The translations under genes and the position numbers were made by a program. A stretch of 21,617 bases of DNA from JAPLVS01 sp043809265 (GTDB lineage: Archaea > Iainarchaeota > Iainarchaeia > Iainarchaeales > DTGL01): positions 1 to 21,617 of the forward strand of contig JAZDDY010000112.1 in assembly GCA_043809265.1 (NCBI GenBank), read 5' to 3'. Positions 1 to 6,846 of the stretch are shown here, one piece after another. Every line of letters begins with the position of its first letter. Position 1 is the stretch's first letter. The notes under the pieces are model-generated. The model saw only the letters and a program-made list of their open reading frames with translations. It was not told where the DNA came from and did no database searches.

Positions 1-48
1 AACATGTACCCGAACTGCGTTGGAACAAAGAGGTTGGGGCAGAAATAG
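1..48 (+). CDS. possible 3' end of a gene cut by the window edge
   Basis: Frame 1 from the first base is open for 15 codons and ends in TAG at 46-48. The encoded tail reads NMYPNCVGTKRLGQK. It stops exactly where the convergent gene's stop codon begins (49), a tight convergent arrangement seen again at 17818/17819. The stretch is too short to assign to a family, so it may simply be an open frame by chance. Confidence 0.3.
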   Translation, partial: NMYPNCVGTKRLGQK

Positions 49-597
49 TCAGGGCCTGCGGGCCAGCGTTATGTTCCTTCCCTTCGCCACATCCGCCCTG
101 ATTTTGGTTTTGATTCTTTCAATTTCCAGGCCATAGGGGACAAAGCCCTCTGCTGAACCGCGCTTTGCAAGCTGCCTCCGCCTGGCATTTTCAATGCCTG
201 TGTGGCGTACCGAAGCGATTTTCGGGTATCTTTTCTTCAAATCGCTTAAAACCCTTAATTCAAGCATTTGGGCCAAGCCAAGCCTTTTGAAAACAGGCAT
301 GAATTTGCTGTAAAACGGCCCGTAATCAGTCCATACAACATGCGTTCCTCTGATTATGTTCGGCCTGATTTCAAGTTTCATGTGCCCGATTTGCTGGCCT
401 GTCGCAGGCCAATGCAGCCCAAGGTCTGCTGCAAATCGTTCATATTTTTCAAGCGCAAGAAGAGTTTCTTTTGTCGAAACAAAACCCCTTGAGGGCACGC
501 CGTTGCCGATTACAAAACCAACCATCACAGAAACAACGCCTTTGCGCTGCTGTTTCGGTTCGCCGTAAACAAGCCTTATGCCTGGCCTTGGCTGCAT
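49..597 (-). CDS. unrecognised 182-residue protein, GNAT-like C-terminal half
   Basis: I do not recognise this protein with certainty. It is soluble-looking, basic and has no membrane segment or signal peptide. Residues about 107-150 (GLAQMLELRVLSDLKKRYP, then ENARRRQLAKRG) resemble the end of a GNAT acetyltransferase: a helix after the acetyl-CoA loop, a strand, then an Asn followed by a helix ending in a Lys-Arg-Gly turn. The Q/RxxGxG/A loop is not obvious, so an acetyltransferase role is only a guess. The ATG at 597 is favoured because a box A (621-628, minus strand) lies 27-28 bases upstream, as for a leaderless mRNA. The gene is divergent from the M14-like gene at 687. Confidence 0.65.
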   Translation of the reverse strand: MQPRPGIRLVYGEPKQQRKGVVSVMVGFVIGNGVPSRGFVSTKETLLALEKYERFAADLGLHWPATGQQIGHMKLEIRPNIIRGTHVVWTDYGPFYSKFMPVFKRLGLAQMLELRVLSDLKKRYPKIASVRHTGIENARRRQLAKRGSAEGFVPYGLEIERIKTKIRADVAKGRNITLARRP

Positions 598-620
598 AAA
601 AGATATCTAGCCTTTTCCTT

Positions 621-628
621 ATTTTAAG
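621..628 (-). promoter_or_regulatory. box A (TATA) of the 49-597 gene
   Basis: CTTAAAAT on the minus strand is centred about 27 bases before the ATG at 597. This is the spacing expected for a TATA box of a leaderless archaeal transcript. No Shine-Dalgarno motif precedes the ATG. Confidence 0.5.
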
Positions 629-656
629 CATTTCTTTCAGCGGAAACCTGCATTTG

Positions 657-665
657 AATTTATTC
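657..665 (+). promoter_or_regulatory. box A of the M14-like gene
   Basis: AATTTATTC is centred at 661, 26 bases before the ATG at 687 and only 20 before the alternative ATG at 681. This spacing favours 687 as a leaderless start. Confidence 0.45.
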
Positions 666-686
666 TTATTGCCTCCTTTTATGATA

Positions 687-1367
687 ATGGCAAAAATAAT
701 CATTGTTGCGGGAACGCATGCCGAAGAGGTAACGTCTATTTTTTATGCCGGGCTTGTGGCAAAGAAGCTGAAGGCCATGGGCCACGAAGTCAAGTTTGCG
801 CCCACGCGGATGCCTTTGCCAAAGGGAAGAACAATTAAGGGCTGGACAGGCAGCGAGCTGCCTTTGTCCGCCCCGACCAAGCGTAATTTCCGCGATTCCG
901 CCAGGGAAGAAATCGAGGCAAGAATCGCCGAAGAAAATCCAGGCTGGTTTGTCTTCAGGTTCCATAACAGCCCGGCGCATGTGTTTGAGAGCTTCGAACC
1001 AGGCGAAGTTGACAAAAGGGAGAGAATTGCAACAAACCAGCATTCGGCTTCACAGTACGATATTGCAAGCTTTGACCGCAAATCAAAAGCAACTTTTTTG
1101 TACCCGTCCGTAAAAGACGATCCGCAGAACCTTTTCACTGTTGAAATCCCTGCAGTGTACAAGTTGAACGAAAGGGAAGGGATTAAGATGGCGGATTTTG
1201 GGCTTTCAAGGAAATCCGGCTTTACGGATGAACGCATACTCGCCGGCGTAACAAAAGGAATTTCAAACATTGTAAGGGGAAAGAAAACAAAAATCATTGT
1301 GCCTTGCGGGCATCCCAAAGTCAGGGGCACGGTTTTAGCCAAAAGAAAAAGGACTTTCCGCGTTTAA
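687..1367 (+). CDS. aspartoacylase/succinylglutamate desuccinylase-like (M14 fold) protein
   Basis: Residues 4-14 (IIIVAGTHAEE) match the opening strand and zinc-binding loop of the AspA/AstE branch of M14 metallo-hydrolases, whose consensus is GTHGNE. H11 and E14 would be metal ligands. H93 in FRFHNSP sits where the family has its third ligand (DLHxT), and E153 in FTVEIPA resembles the catalytic glutamate that follows a strand. These assignments are my reading of spacing, not an alignment. At 226 residues it is shorter than typical members (about 300 or more), and the usual Asn after Gly in GTHGNE is replaced by Glu. The substrate is unknown; deacylation of a small N-acyl compound or trimming of a C-terminal residue would fit the fold. 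The radical SAM gene follows 63 bases later with its own promoter. Confidence 0.5.
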   Translation: MAKIIIVAGTHAEEVTSIFYAGLVAKKLKAMGHEVKFAPTRMPLPKGRTIKGWTGSELPLSAPTKRNFRDSAREEIEARIAEENPGWFVFRFHNSPAHVFESFEPGEVDKRERIATNQHSASQYDIASFDRKSKATFLYPSVKDDPQNLFTVEIPAVYKLNEREGIKMADFGLSRKSGFTDERILAGVTKGISNIVRGKKTKIIVPCGHPKVRGTVLAKRKRTFRV

Positions 1368-1400
1368 GCAAAACGTTCAGCGGAACCCAACCCTGCCGTC

Positions 1401-1409
1401 CTTTAAAAG
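1401..1409 (+). promoter_or_regulatory. box A of the radical SAM gene
   Basis: CTTTAAAAG is centred at 1405, 26 bases before the ATG at 1431. There is no Shine-Dalgarno motif, so a leaderless mRNA is likely. Confidence 0.5.
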
Positions 1410-1430
1410 CCTTGAAAGCGCAATCATTGC

Positions 1431-2558
1431 ATGTTATTGCAGAAACTGCAGGCGCTTGGCACTGCGGCCTCATGGGATTCCTGCGGGGGCGTGAAGCAAA
1501 AATCCTTCAGGAAAGCAGGCATCCCCTTGGAGTATTCTAGTTTTGTGCACGACTGTGCCGCCACAAGCGAAAAATGCCGCTTAATGAAAGTATTGCAGTC
1601 AAACAAGTGCGTTCATGACTGCAAATACTGCGTGAACTCCACTTCCAATGGGCAAAAGGAAGAATTGGAACCGAAAGAGGTTGCCGAATCATTTTCATTG
1701 CTTCAAAGGAAAGGCTTTGTGGAAGGCCTGTTCCTAAGCTCGGCAGTCACAAAAGATGCTGATTCGACTGCGGAAAGGATGATCGAAAGCGCGCGCATCC
1801 TGCGCCAAAAAATGCACTTCCACGGCTACATTCATTTGAAAGTTTTGCCGGGAATGGCAAAAGAAAGCATTTTTGAAATGGCAAAATATGCTGACAGGCT
1901 TTCCCTCAACATCGAAGCGCCCTCTGCACAGCATTTCTCTGAATTGGGCTCGACAAAGGATTACTTCAACGATTTGGAAAAAAGATTGAAATGGATTGAC
2001 GAAGCGCGGCACCGCGGCGCGCGCATCAGCTTTACCACCCAATTCATTTTGGGCGCAGCGGAAGAAAATGATTTGGATGTTCTCTCCAAAATGGATTCAT
2101 TGTATGGGGAAACCTCTTTGTGGCGGTCTTATTTTTCCGCTTTCTCGCCTGTAAAAGGCACTGCAATGGAAGGGAAAAAGCCTGAGAACGAATCAAGGGA
2201 GCACAGATTGTACCAGAGCGATTGGCTTTTGAGGGTGTACGGTTTTGAATTAAAGGAACTGCGTTTGGCGCTCAACGAAAACAACAGGCTTTCACTGCAC
2301 GAAGACCCAAAGGTAGCGATTGCAGTGAATTCCCCTGATAAATTTCCTGTTGACCCGAACAGCGCAAAGAGAGAAGAGCTTCTGAGAGTGCCAGGAGTTG
2401 GGCCGAAGGCACTGGAAAAAATCGAAATTGCCAGAGGTGGGGGAAAACGGTTCAGGGAATTCGGGGATTTGAAGGAGTGCGGCGTGATTCTGCGCAGGGC
2501 TGTGTCTTTCCTGCAATTGGAGAGAGAAAGGCAGGCAAGGATTGGCGAGTTCTTTTAA
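1431..2558 (+). CDS. radical SAM protein with HhH tail, predicted DNA modification/repair (TIGR03916-type)
   Basis: A 375-residue radical SAM enzyme. C60, C64 and C67 form the CxxxCxxC motif that binds the SAM-cleaving 4Fe-4S cluster. The surrounding text (MKVLQSNKCVHDCKYCVNS, then GLFLSSAV, then GYIHLKVLPG and RLSLNIEAPS) is characteristic of the family named putative DNA modification/repair radical SAM protein. Residues about 311-334 (AKREELLRVPGVGPKALEKI) form a helix-hairpin-helix, a non-specific DNA-binding element, which supports a nucleic-acid substrate. Three more cysteines near the N-terminus (C18, C42, C49) could serve the substrate or another cluster. In bacteria the family is usually encoded beside a uracil-DNA-glycosylase-like partner; none is next to it here. 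The reaction is unknown. Confidence 0.85.
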   Translation: MLLQKLQALGTAASWDSCGGVKQKSFRKAGIPLEYSSFVHDCAATSEKCRLMKVLQSNKCVHDCKYCVNSTSNGQKEELEPKEVAESFSLLQRKGFVEGLFLSSAVTKDADSTAERMIESARILRQKMHFHGYIHLKVLPGMAKESIFEMAKYADRLSLNIEAPSAQHFSELGSTKDYFNDLEKRLKWIDEARHRGARISFTTQFILGAAEENDLDVLSKMDSLYGETSLWRSYFSAFSPVKGTAMEGKKPENESREHRLYQSDWLLRVYGFELKELRLALNENNRLSLHEDPKVAIAVNSPDKFPVDPNSAKREELLRVPGVGPKALEKIEIARGGGKRFREFGDLKECGVILRRAVSFLQLERERQARIGEFF

Positions 2559-2571
2559 AAATAAAAAGGAA

Positions 2572-2589
2572 AGCAGGGTTTCCCCTGCT
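2572..2589. terminator. hairpin between convergent genes, likely bidirectional terminator
   Basis: AGCAGGG (2572-2578) and CCCTGCT (2583-2589) make a perfect 7-bp stem with a 4-base loop. It sits between the stops of the radical SAM gene (2558) and the transporter gene (2610). On the plus strand it is followed by T-rich sequence (GTTTTGTTT). Read on the minus strand it is followed by a T-rich run (TTTTTATTTTT). Archaeal termination needs mainly the U-tract, so the hairpin itself may be protective. Confidence 0.55.
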
Positions 2590-2609
2590 CTGCGTTTTGT
2601 TTAATTGCT

Positions 2610-3182
2610 TTATTTTTTCATCGGGCCTATTGGCAGTACTGTCCTGCCCAATTGCAGGTTCAATACTTCCGCCATTGCGAGGTAGAATGCGGATGCGCCG
2701 CAGATTATGCCTTCGTAGCCCGCAATCTGTGTTATCATTGCGTTGCCTGTGAAATCTCCGGCTGCGAGCAGGAAAAAGAGCAGCGCCAGCGAGGCGAAAA
2801 CAAACTGCAATGCCCTGTTTGTTTTAAGGGTGCCAAAGAACATCATTAGTGTGAATATCCCCCAGCACAAAAGATAGCAGCCGATTGCGAACTTGTCGGT
2901 CGCAAAGCTCGCGCCCCAGGTGAATTTTGGTATTGCCCAAAGCGCGACAAGCGAGAGCCAGAAAAGGCCGTATGAAGTGAATGCGACTGTGCCGAATGTG
3001 TTGCCGTTCTTGTATTCCATTATTCCTGCAATTACCTGTGCAAGGCCGCCGTAAAATATTCCCATTCCCAAAATCATCGAGCCCAATCCGAACAAGCCTG
3101 CGTTGTGCAGGTTCAATAAAATCGTTGTCATTCCAAATCCCATCAGGCCCAAAGGCGCGGGATTCGCTTTCAAATCCACCAT
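2610..3182 (-). CDS. satP: acetate uptake/efflux transporter, GPR1/FUN34/SatP (YaaH) family
   Basis: A 190-residue membrane protein with six predicted hydrophobic segments. It opens with NPAPLGLMGFG (residues 7-17), the signature of the AceTr (GPR1/FUN34/YaaH) family of acetate/succinate carriers. The length equals that of bacterial SatP (about 190). The family moves monocarboxylates, typically acetate with a proton, across the cytoplasmic membrane. In a fermenter with an ADP-forming acyl-CoA synthetase, either acetate export or uptake is possible. The start ATG at 3182 is set by GGAGGG six bases upstream, and a box A at 3240-3247 would give a leader of about 35 bases. The substrate here is inferred from the family only. 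Confidence 0.85.
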   Translation of the reverse strand: MVDLKANPAPLGLMGFGMTTILLNLHNAGLFGLGSMILGMGIFYGGLAQVIAGIMEYKNGNTFGTVAFTSYGLFWLSLVALWAIPKFTWGASFATDKFAIGCYLLCWGIFTLMMFFGTLKTNRALQFVFASLALLFFLLAAGDFTGNAMITQIAGYEGIICGASAFYLAMAEVLNLQLGRTVLPIGPMKK

Positions 3183-3239
3183 TTTTTTCCCTCCAGTGCA
3201 AACTATTTGTGTTGAGACTAATGGTTTTTTGTGGCAAGG

Positions 3240-3247
3240 TTTTAAAA
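3240..3247 (-). promoter_or_regulatory. box A of the SatP-family gene
   Basis: TTTTAAAA lies 60 bases before the ATG at 3182, predicting a start near 3217 and a 35-base leader. The leader carries a strong Shine-Dalgarno motif (GGAGGG, 3189-3194). Confidence 0.45.
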
Positions 3248-3253
3248 TCCTCC

Positions 3254-4447
3254 CTAAATCGTTGCCAGTGCGCCAGGGAAGAAAATGAGGACTATCCCAA
3301 GGAGAATCAGGACCAGGCCGCCGATTATGCCGCCGATTCTCGCGTATTTGCTCGATATGTCAGTGTATTGGAGCGTGAGGGCTGCAAGGCCGAAAATAAT
3401 GATGTCGTCGATCATGAATGCAAGGTCGTAGAGCAGGATATAACTGTAGTATTCCAGCATTGGCAGGCTTTTGCTTGCAAGGATTTTTGTGAAAACAGCC
3501 GGAATGCCCGCAGAGCACACGAATTCAATCAGATTAACAGTAAATGCGAGGAAAATTATGCCGAGGAAGGTGGCCGGCACAACTGCTTTTTTCGACATGT
3601 CGTTTATCCTGTCCATGATTTTCCTCTTCTGCTTGTCGTCGGTCACCTCGCATTTTGCCTCTTTTTTTGAAAGATGCGTTCTGAGGTGCATGCCGCCGGT
3701 AATGATTGCGACAATGCCGATCGCTATCTGGACAGGCGTGAGGAAGCCTATGAAGAGGAAGAGGTTTAACCACGCTGTGAGGAAAATGAAATAGAGTACT
3801 GCGGAGGCAAAGACAAAAGTGCCTGCGATGAGCAGGATTTTTTTCTTGTCTTCGGTCATGACCATTAGCGAAATAAGGTATATCAGGACCCACATCGCGC
3901 ACGGGTTGAAGCCGTCCGCAAGCCCGAGCACAATGGAAAGCATTGGAAGTGAAAGCTTGCTTGTGTCTATCGGCCCTAAAAACAAAAGGGTTATTGTCTG
4001 CGGGGTGTTGGTGTCGGTGCACTGCTGGTTTTGGTCTGGAATGGCGCTGCAGGACGCAATCGCCGCCATTATTTTTGCCGGGGTGTTTACCTGGGGGTTT
4101 TCATTATACCCCAATACGACTTGGCCCTCTATTATGGTGAAAGGCACCCCTGTATTGTTTGGGTCGTAGCCGTAGCGCTGGACGGTTTCCCTGAACAGAT
4201 TGTAGTTTTCAGCGGAATGCCATGTTTCTATTTTTTCGATTTTTATTGCCGGGTTTTCCTTTGCCAGGCTGTCAAGGAAAACCATCGCGTCATGGCAGTG
4301 CGGGCATTCCAGGCCGTAAAAAATCGTGATGTTTATGTTGCCGTCGTCCAGTGCGTTGGCCGGCACGATTGACTGGCCTGCGGCTGACGCTGCGGCAGAA
4401 GCGAAAAGCAGGAATGCGAGCGCCAAAAGCGCCTTTTTTGCAGCCAT
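3254..4447 (-). CDS. secreted thioredoxin domain fused to CcdA/DsbD-type membrane domain
   Basis: A 397-residue fusion. Residues 1-23 are a signal peptide. Residues about 38-135 are a thioredoxin/glutaredoxin-like domain outside the membrane with a CPHC active site (C48, C51) and the cis-proline of the fold (VPFT, P102). From about 165 on there are six hydrophobic segments of the CcdA/DsbD type, each half carrying one expected redox cysteine: C183 in GFNPCAMW and C311 in IEFVCSAG. In this family the paired membrane cysteines carry electrons from cytoplasmic thioredoxin to the outer-facing domain, which reduces or isomerises disulfides outside. A Cys- and Lys-rich loop (260-290) faces the cytoplasm. 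The start ATG has a box A-like CTTAGAAAAAG (4472-4482) about 30 bases upstream. The gene is divergent from the rubrerythrin-like gene. Confidence 0.85.
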   Translation of the reverse strand: MAAKKALLALAFLLFASAAASAAGQSIVPANALDDGNINITIFYGLECPHCHDAMVFLDSLAKENPAIKIEKIETWHSAENYNLFRETVQRYGYDPNNTGVPFTIIEGQVVLGYNENPQVNTPAKIMAAIASCSAIPDQNQQCTDTNTPQTITLLFLGPIDTSKLSLPMLSIVLGLADGFNPCAMWVLIYLISLMVMTEDKKKILLIAGTFVFASAVLYFIFLTAWLNLFLFIGFLTPVQIAIGIVAIITGGMHLRTHLSKKEAKCEVTDDKQKRKIMDRINDMSKKAVVPATFLGIIFLAFTVNLIEFVCSAGIPAVFTKILASKSLPMLEYYSYILLYDLAFMIDDIIIFGLAALTLQYTDISSKYARIGGIIGGLVLILLGIVLIFFPGALATI

Positions 4448-4544
4448 TTATCCCAAAAAATGCCTGTTGTACTTAGAAAAAGTTCCGCCATACCCTTTTA
4501 TTGCTTGCGCTTTTGTTCTGTTATAGGCGGTTTGGGGGGTTTCT

Positions 4545-5060
4545 GTGAAAAGCAGGGATTTGGAAAAGGCAGTTGCACTCGTTTCTTCCAAGAACAAGGC
4601 AAAAATAGCCGAGGGCCTTGAAGTCGCTGAAAAAATAGAAAAGGACGGCATTGAATTCTATTCAAGGCAGGCCGAAAAGGCGCAAAGCGCGGAATTGCGG
4701 GATTTTTTCAATTTTCTTGCGGGCCAGGAAAAAGAGCACCTGGAATCAATACTGTCGGTAAACACATCCCTTTTGGAAAAAGGGAAATGGCCTGCGAAGC
4801 CACTTTCAAAATTCACGTTCAGGCAGTTTTCGAAAAAAGACTGGGACAAGGGCATGGACAGTGCAGTGAACGCAATGCTTTTCGCCTTGTGGAAGGAAAA
4901 GGAAGCCAGTGAATTTTATTCAGGGGCAGCCGAAAAGATTTCGGACAAAAACGGGAAGAAATTTTTCCTTGCGCTGTCTGAATTCGAGAAAGGGCATGCC
5001 GACATGCTGTCCGAATTCGTGGAAGATTCCTTTTATTCGCATGAGCTGATAATGGGCTGA
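4545..5060 (+). CDS. rubrerythrin-like ferritin-family diiron protein without rubredoxin domain
   Basis: A 171-residue four-helix protein made of two similar halves. Helix 1 contains KIEKDGIEFY (30-39), helix 2 GQEKEH with the ExxH ligand pair E62/H65, helix 3 KEKEASEFY (117-125), and helix 4 EFEKGH with E148/H151. These are the carboxylate and histidine ligands of a ferritin/rubrerythrin diiron site. The C-terminal rubredoxin FeS4 domain of classical rubrerythrin is absent, so its electrons must come from another protein. The family reduces peroxide or handles iron in anaerobes. The start is GTG at 4545 with a G-run Shine-Dalgarno (4534-4540). Its divergent neighbour is the thioredoxin-CcdA fusion, which gives a redox-themed pair. 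Confidence 0.8.
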   Translation: MKSRDLEKAVALVSSKNKAKIAEGLEVAEKIEKDGIEFYSRQAEKAQSAELRDFFNFLAGQEKEHLESILSVNTSLLEKGKWPAKPLSKFTFRQFSKKDWDKGMDSAVNAMLFALWKEKEASEFYSGAAEKISDKNGKKFFLALSEFEKGHADMLSEFVEDSFYSHELIMG

Positions 5061-5094
5061 AACTGTTCTGCGGGCAATCCAGCCGCGAAAAGCA

Positions 5095-5102
5095 TTTTTA
5101 AA
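5095..5102 (+). promoter_or_regulatory. box A of the aIF5A-dys operon
   Basis: TTTTTAAA predicts transcription starting near 5125. That gives a leader of about 28 bases containing GAGGTG (5142-5147) before the ATG at 5153, and it rules out the in-frame TTG further upstream. Confidence 0.5.
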
Positions 5103-5152
5103 TTGAAGCCCCCAATTTCATTCAAGCGTTGCATGTTTTCAGAGGTGAAAGA

Positions 5153-5542
5153 ATGAGTGAGAAAGTCTTCAAGGAGGCAGGGCATCTTAAGGAAGGAAAT
5201 TACATGATTGTGGACGGCGAGCCGTGCAAGATAAAGGCAATAGAGAAAAGCAAGCCTGGAAAGCACGGCGCGGCAAAATGCCGCATTACGGTTTTTGGAT
5301 TGTTTGACGACAGGAAAAGGCAGTTTTTGGGGCCTGCTGGCACAGATGTCGAGGTTCCCATAGTCGAGAGAAGCAACGCGCAGGTTGTTGCAATCACCGA
5401 TGATACGGTCCAGATAATGGACATGAAATCCTACGAAATGATTTCTGTCAAAAAGCCTGAAGACATGGCTGATTTGCAGAACGGGCAGGCAGTCGAATAC
5501 CTGCGCTACGGCGACCAGGCAACACTTGTAAGGACAAGGTAA
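5153..5542 (+). CDS. eif5A: translation factor aIF5A
   Basis: A 129-residue archaeal/eukaryotic IF5A. The hypusine loop is intact (SKPGKHGAAK, modified lysine K37), followed by the OB-fold C-terminal domain. aIF5A binds the ribosome E site and relieves stalling at difficult peptide bonds such as polyproline. The ATG at 5153 is chosen because it follows GAGGTG with a five-base spacer and gives the usual N-terminus. The next gene, 27 bases on, encodes the enzyme that modifies K37, so substrate and modifier are co-transcribed. The length is normal and nothing is unusual in the sequence. Confidence 0.95.
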   Translation: MSEKVFKEAGHLKEGNYMIVDGEPCKIKAIEKSKPGKHGAAKCRITVFGLFDDRKRQFLGPAGTDVEVPIVERSNAQVVAITDDTVQIMDMKSYEMISVKKPEDMADLQNGQAVEYLRYGDQATLVRTR

Positions 5543-5569
5543 AGCGCCAGATTCCCGGCGGTGCTTTTT

Positions 5570-6568
5570 ATGGAACCTGTTTTGGACAAGGAAAAGGTGC
5601 AGAAGGCGCACGATGTTGATTATGTAGAATCAGAGGAGCCTGAGGGCCATAAAATAGAGGGCTTCGATTTCTCAAAGCCTTTCGATTTCAGTAAATTCCT
5701 CGAATCCTACAAGGGCACAGGCTTCCAGGCAAGCCATCTCGCAATCGCCATTGATATAATCAAGGAAATGCGCAAGGAAAAGGCTGTAATCTTCCTTGCC
5801 TACAACTCGAACATGGTGAGCTCAGGCCTCCGCGAACTCATTGCATACCTTGCAAGGAACAAAATGGTGCAAGTCCTTGTCACCACCGCAGGCGGCATCG
5901 AAGAGGACGTGATGAAAACAACAGGCCCCTTTGTTCTTGGCAGTTTCGGCATCCAGGGCAAAGGATTGAGGGATAAGGGAGTGAACCGCATTGGAAACAT
6001 CCTTGTCGCAAACAACCGCTATATCGAATTCGAGAATTTCATGCAGCCTTTTTTGGAAAAACTGTACCAGAGCCAGAAAAAAACAGGCAAAATAATCACA
6101 ACTTCCGAATTCATTTTTGAATTGGGGAAAGAACTGAAGGATGAAAAGTCCATTTACCATTGGGCTTCAAAAAACAATATTCCCTGCTTTTGCCCGGCCA
6201 TTACCGATGGTGCAATCGGCGACAATATTTTCTTTTTCAAGCAGAAAAGGCCTGATTTTAAGATAGACCTGACCGATGACATGGTCAAAATCGTTTCGCT
6301 TGCGCTCAATGCGGAAAAAAGCGGCATCCTTGTTTTGGGCGGTGGATTTGTGAAACACCATGTGTGCAATGCGAACCTTCTCCGCGATGGCGCGGATTAC
6401 GCTGTTTATATCACCACTGACACCGAGGAAGGTGGCTCTGATTCAGGCGCCAGGCCGGACGAAGCAGTGAGCTGGGGCAAAATCAAGGCAGAAGGAAGAA
6501 TGGTAAAGGTCTATGCGGACGCGACACTTGTGTTCCCGCTGATTGTGGCTGGGGCGTTTAAGGACTAA
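5570..6568 (+). CDS. dys: deoxyhypusine synthase
   Basis: A 332-residue NAD-dependent enzyme that transfers the aminobutyl group of spermidine to the lysine of aIF5A. The family's signature regions are visible: FLAYNSNMVSSGLREL (75-90), VTTAGGIEED (104-113), GSFGIQGKGL (124-133), and DEAVSWGKI with the catalytic lysine K304. The ATG at 5570 is preferred over the in-frame GTG at 5561 because GGCGGTG (5557-5563) is then correctly spaced as a Shine-Dalgarno motif. It is the second gene of the aIF5A operon. Archaea generally lack the animal-type hydroxylase, so deoxyhypusine may be the final product. The stop lies five bases from the convergent Cys-rich gene. Confidence 0.95.
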   Translation: MEPVLDKEKVQKAHDVDYVESEEPEGHKIEGFDFSKPFDFSKFLESYKGTGFQASHLAIAIDIIKEMRKEKAVIFLAYNSNMVSSGLRELIAYLARNKMVQVLVTTAGGIEEDVMKTTGPFVLGSFGIQGKGLRDKGVNRIGNILVANNRYIEFENFMQPFLEKLYQSQKKTGKIITTSEFIFELGKELKDEKSIYHWASKNNIPCFCPAITDGAIGDNIFFFKQKRPDFKIDLTDDMVKIVSLALNAEKSGILVLGGGFVKHHVCNANLLRDGADYAVYITTDTEEGGSDSGARPDEAVSWGKIKAEGRMVKVYADATLVFPLIVAGAFKD

Positions 6569-6573
6569 CTAAT

Positions 6574-6846
6574 TCACCCAAGCCTTTCCTTTATCGGCGC
6601 ATACCAGTTTTTGTCGAAGCCTATGCTTTTGCAGAATTCTTCGCTGCCGCAGGCAATGGAACTGCATACTTCGCCGGGCGGGCAGACAACGCATTCTGCA
6701 GGGCAGGCTTCCACAGAAAAGGAATTGCAGTCAGGCTGTTTTTGGTTTGATGTGCCGGAGGGCAGGAGCATTGCCAGTGCAAGGCCTATTGCAAATGCCC
6801 CGAAAATGAGGAAAAGGCGTGCTGTTTTAGAGAGATTTTTCCACAT
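6574..6846 (-). CDS. small membrane-anchored Cys-rich exported protein
   Basis: A 90-residue protein of unknown function. Residues about 11-28 are one hydrophobic segment after a short basic N-terminus (MWKNLSKTAR), so it is either anchored or secreted. The outside part has seven cysteines in about 33 residues (C40, C48, C52, C55, C61, C66, C72) and ends in GFDKNWY. The spacing is not a ferredoxin, rubredoxin or zinc ribbon that I know, and an odd number of cysteines suggests disulfides plus one free thiol or a dimer. The ATG at 6846 overlaps the end of the ADP-forming synthetase gene by 20 bases, so the two are probably translated from one mRNA. The thioredoxin-CcdA protein at 3254-4447 could act on such exported cysteines. 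Confidence 0.7.
   Translation of the reverse strand: MWKNLSKTARLFLIFGAFAIGLALAMLLPSGTSNQKQPDCNSFSVEACPAECVVCPPGEVCSSIACGSEEFCKSIGFDKNWYAPIKERLG

Noticed and set aside
654..680. A longer start for the M14-like protein at 654
   Set aside because: The added residues are hydrophobic and contain the candidate box A. The strand leading to the zinc loop begins normally from 687.
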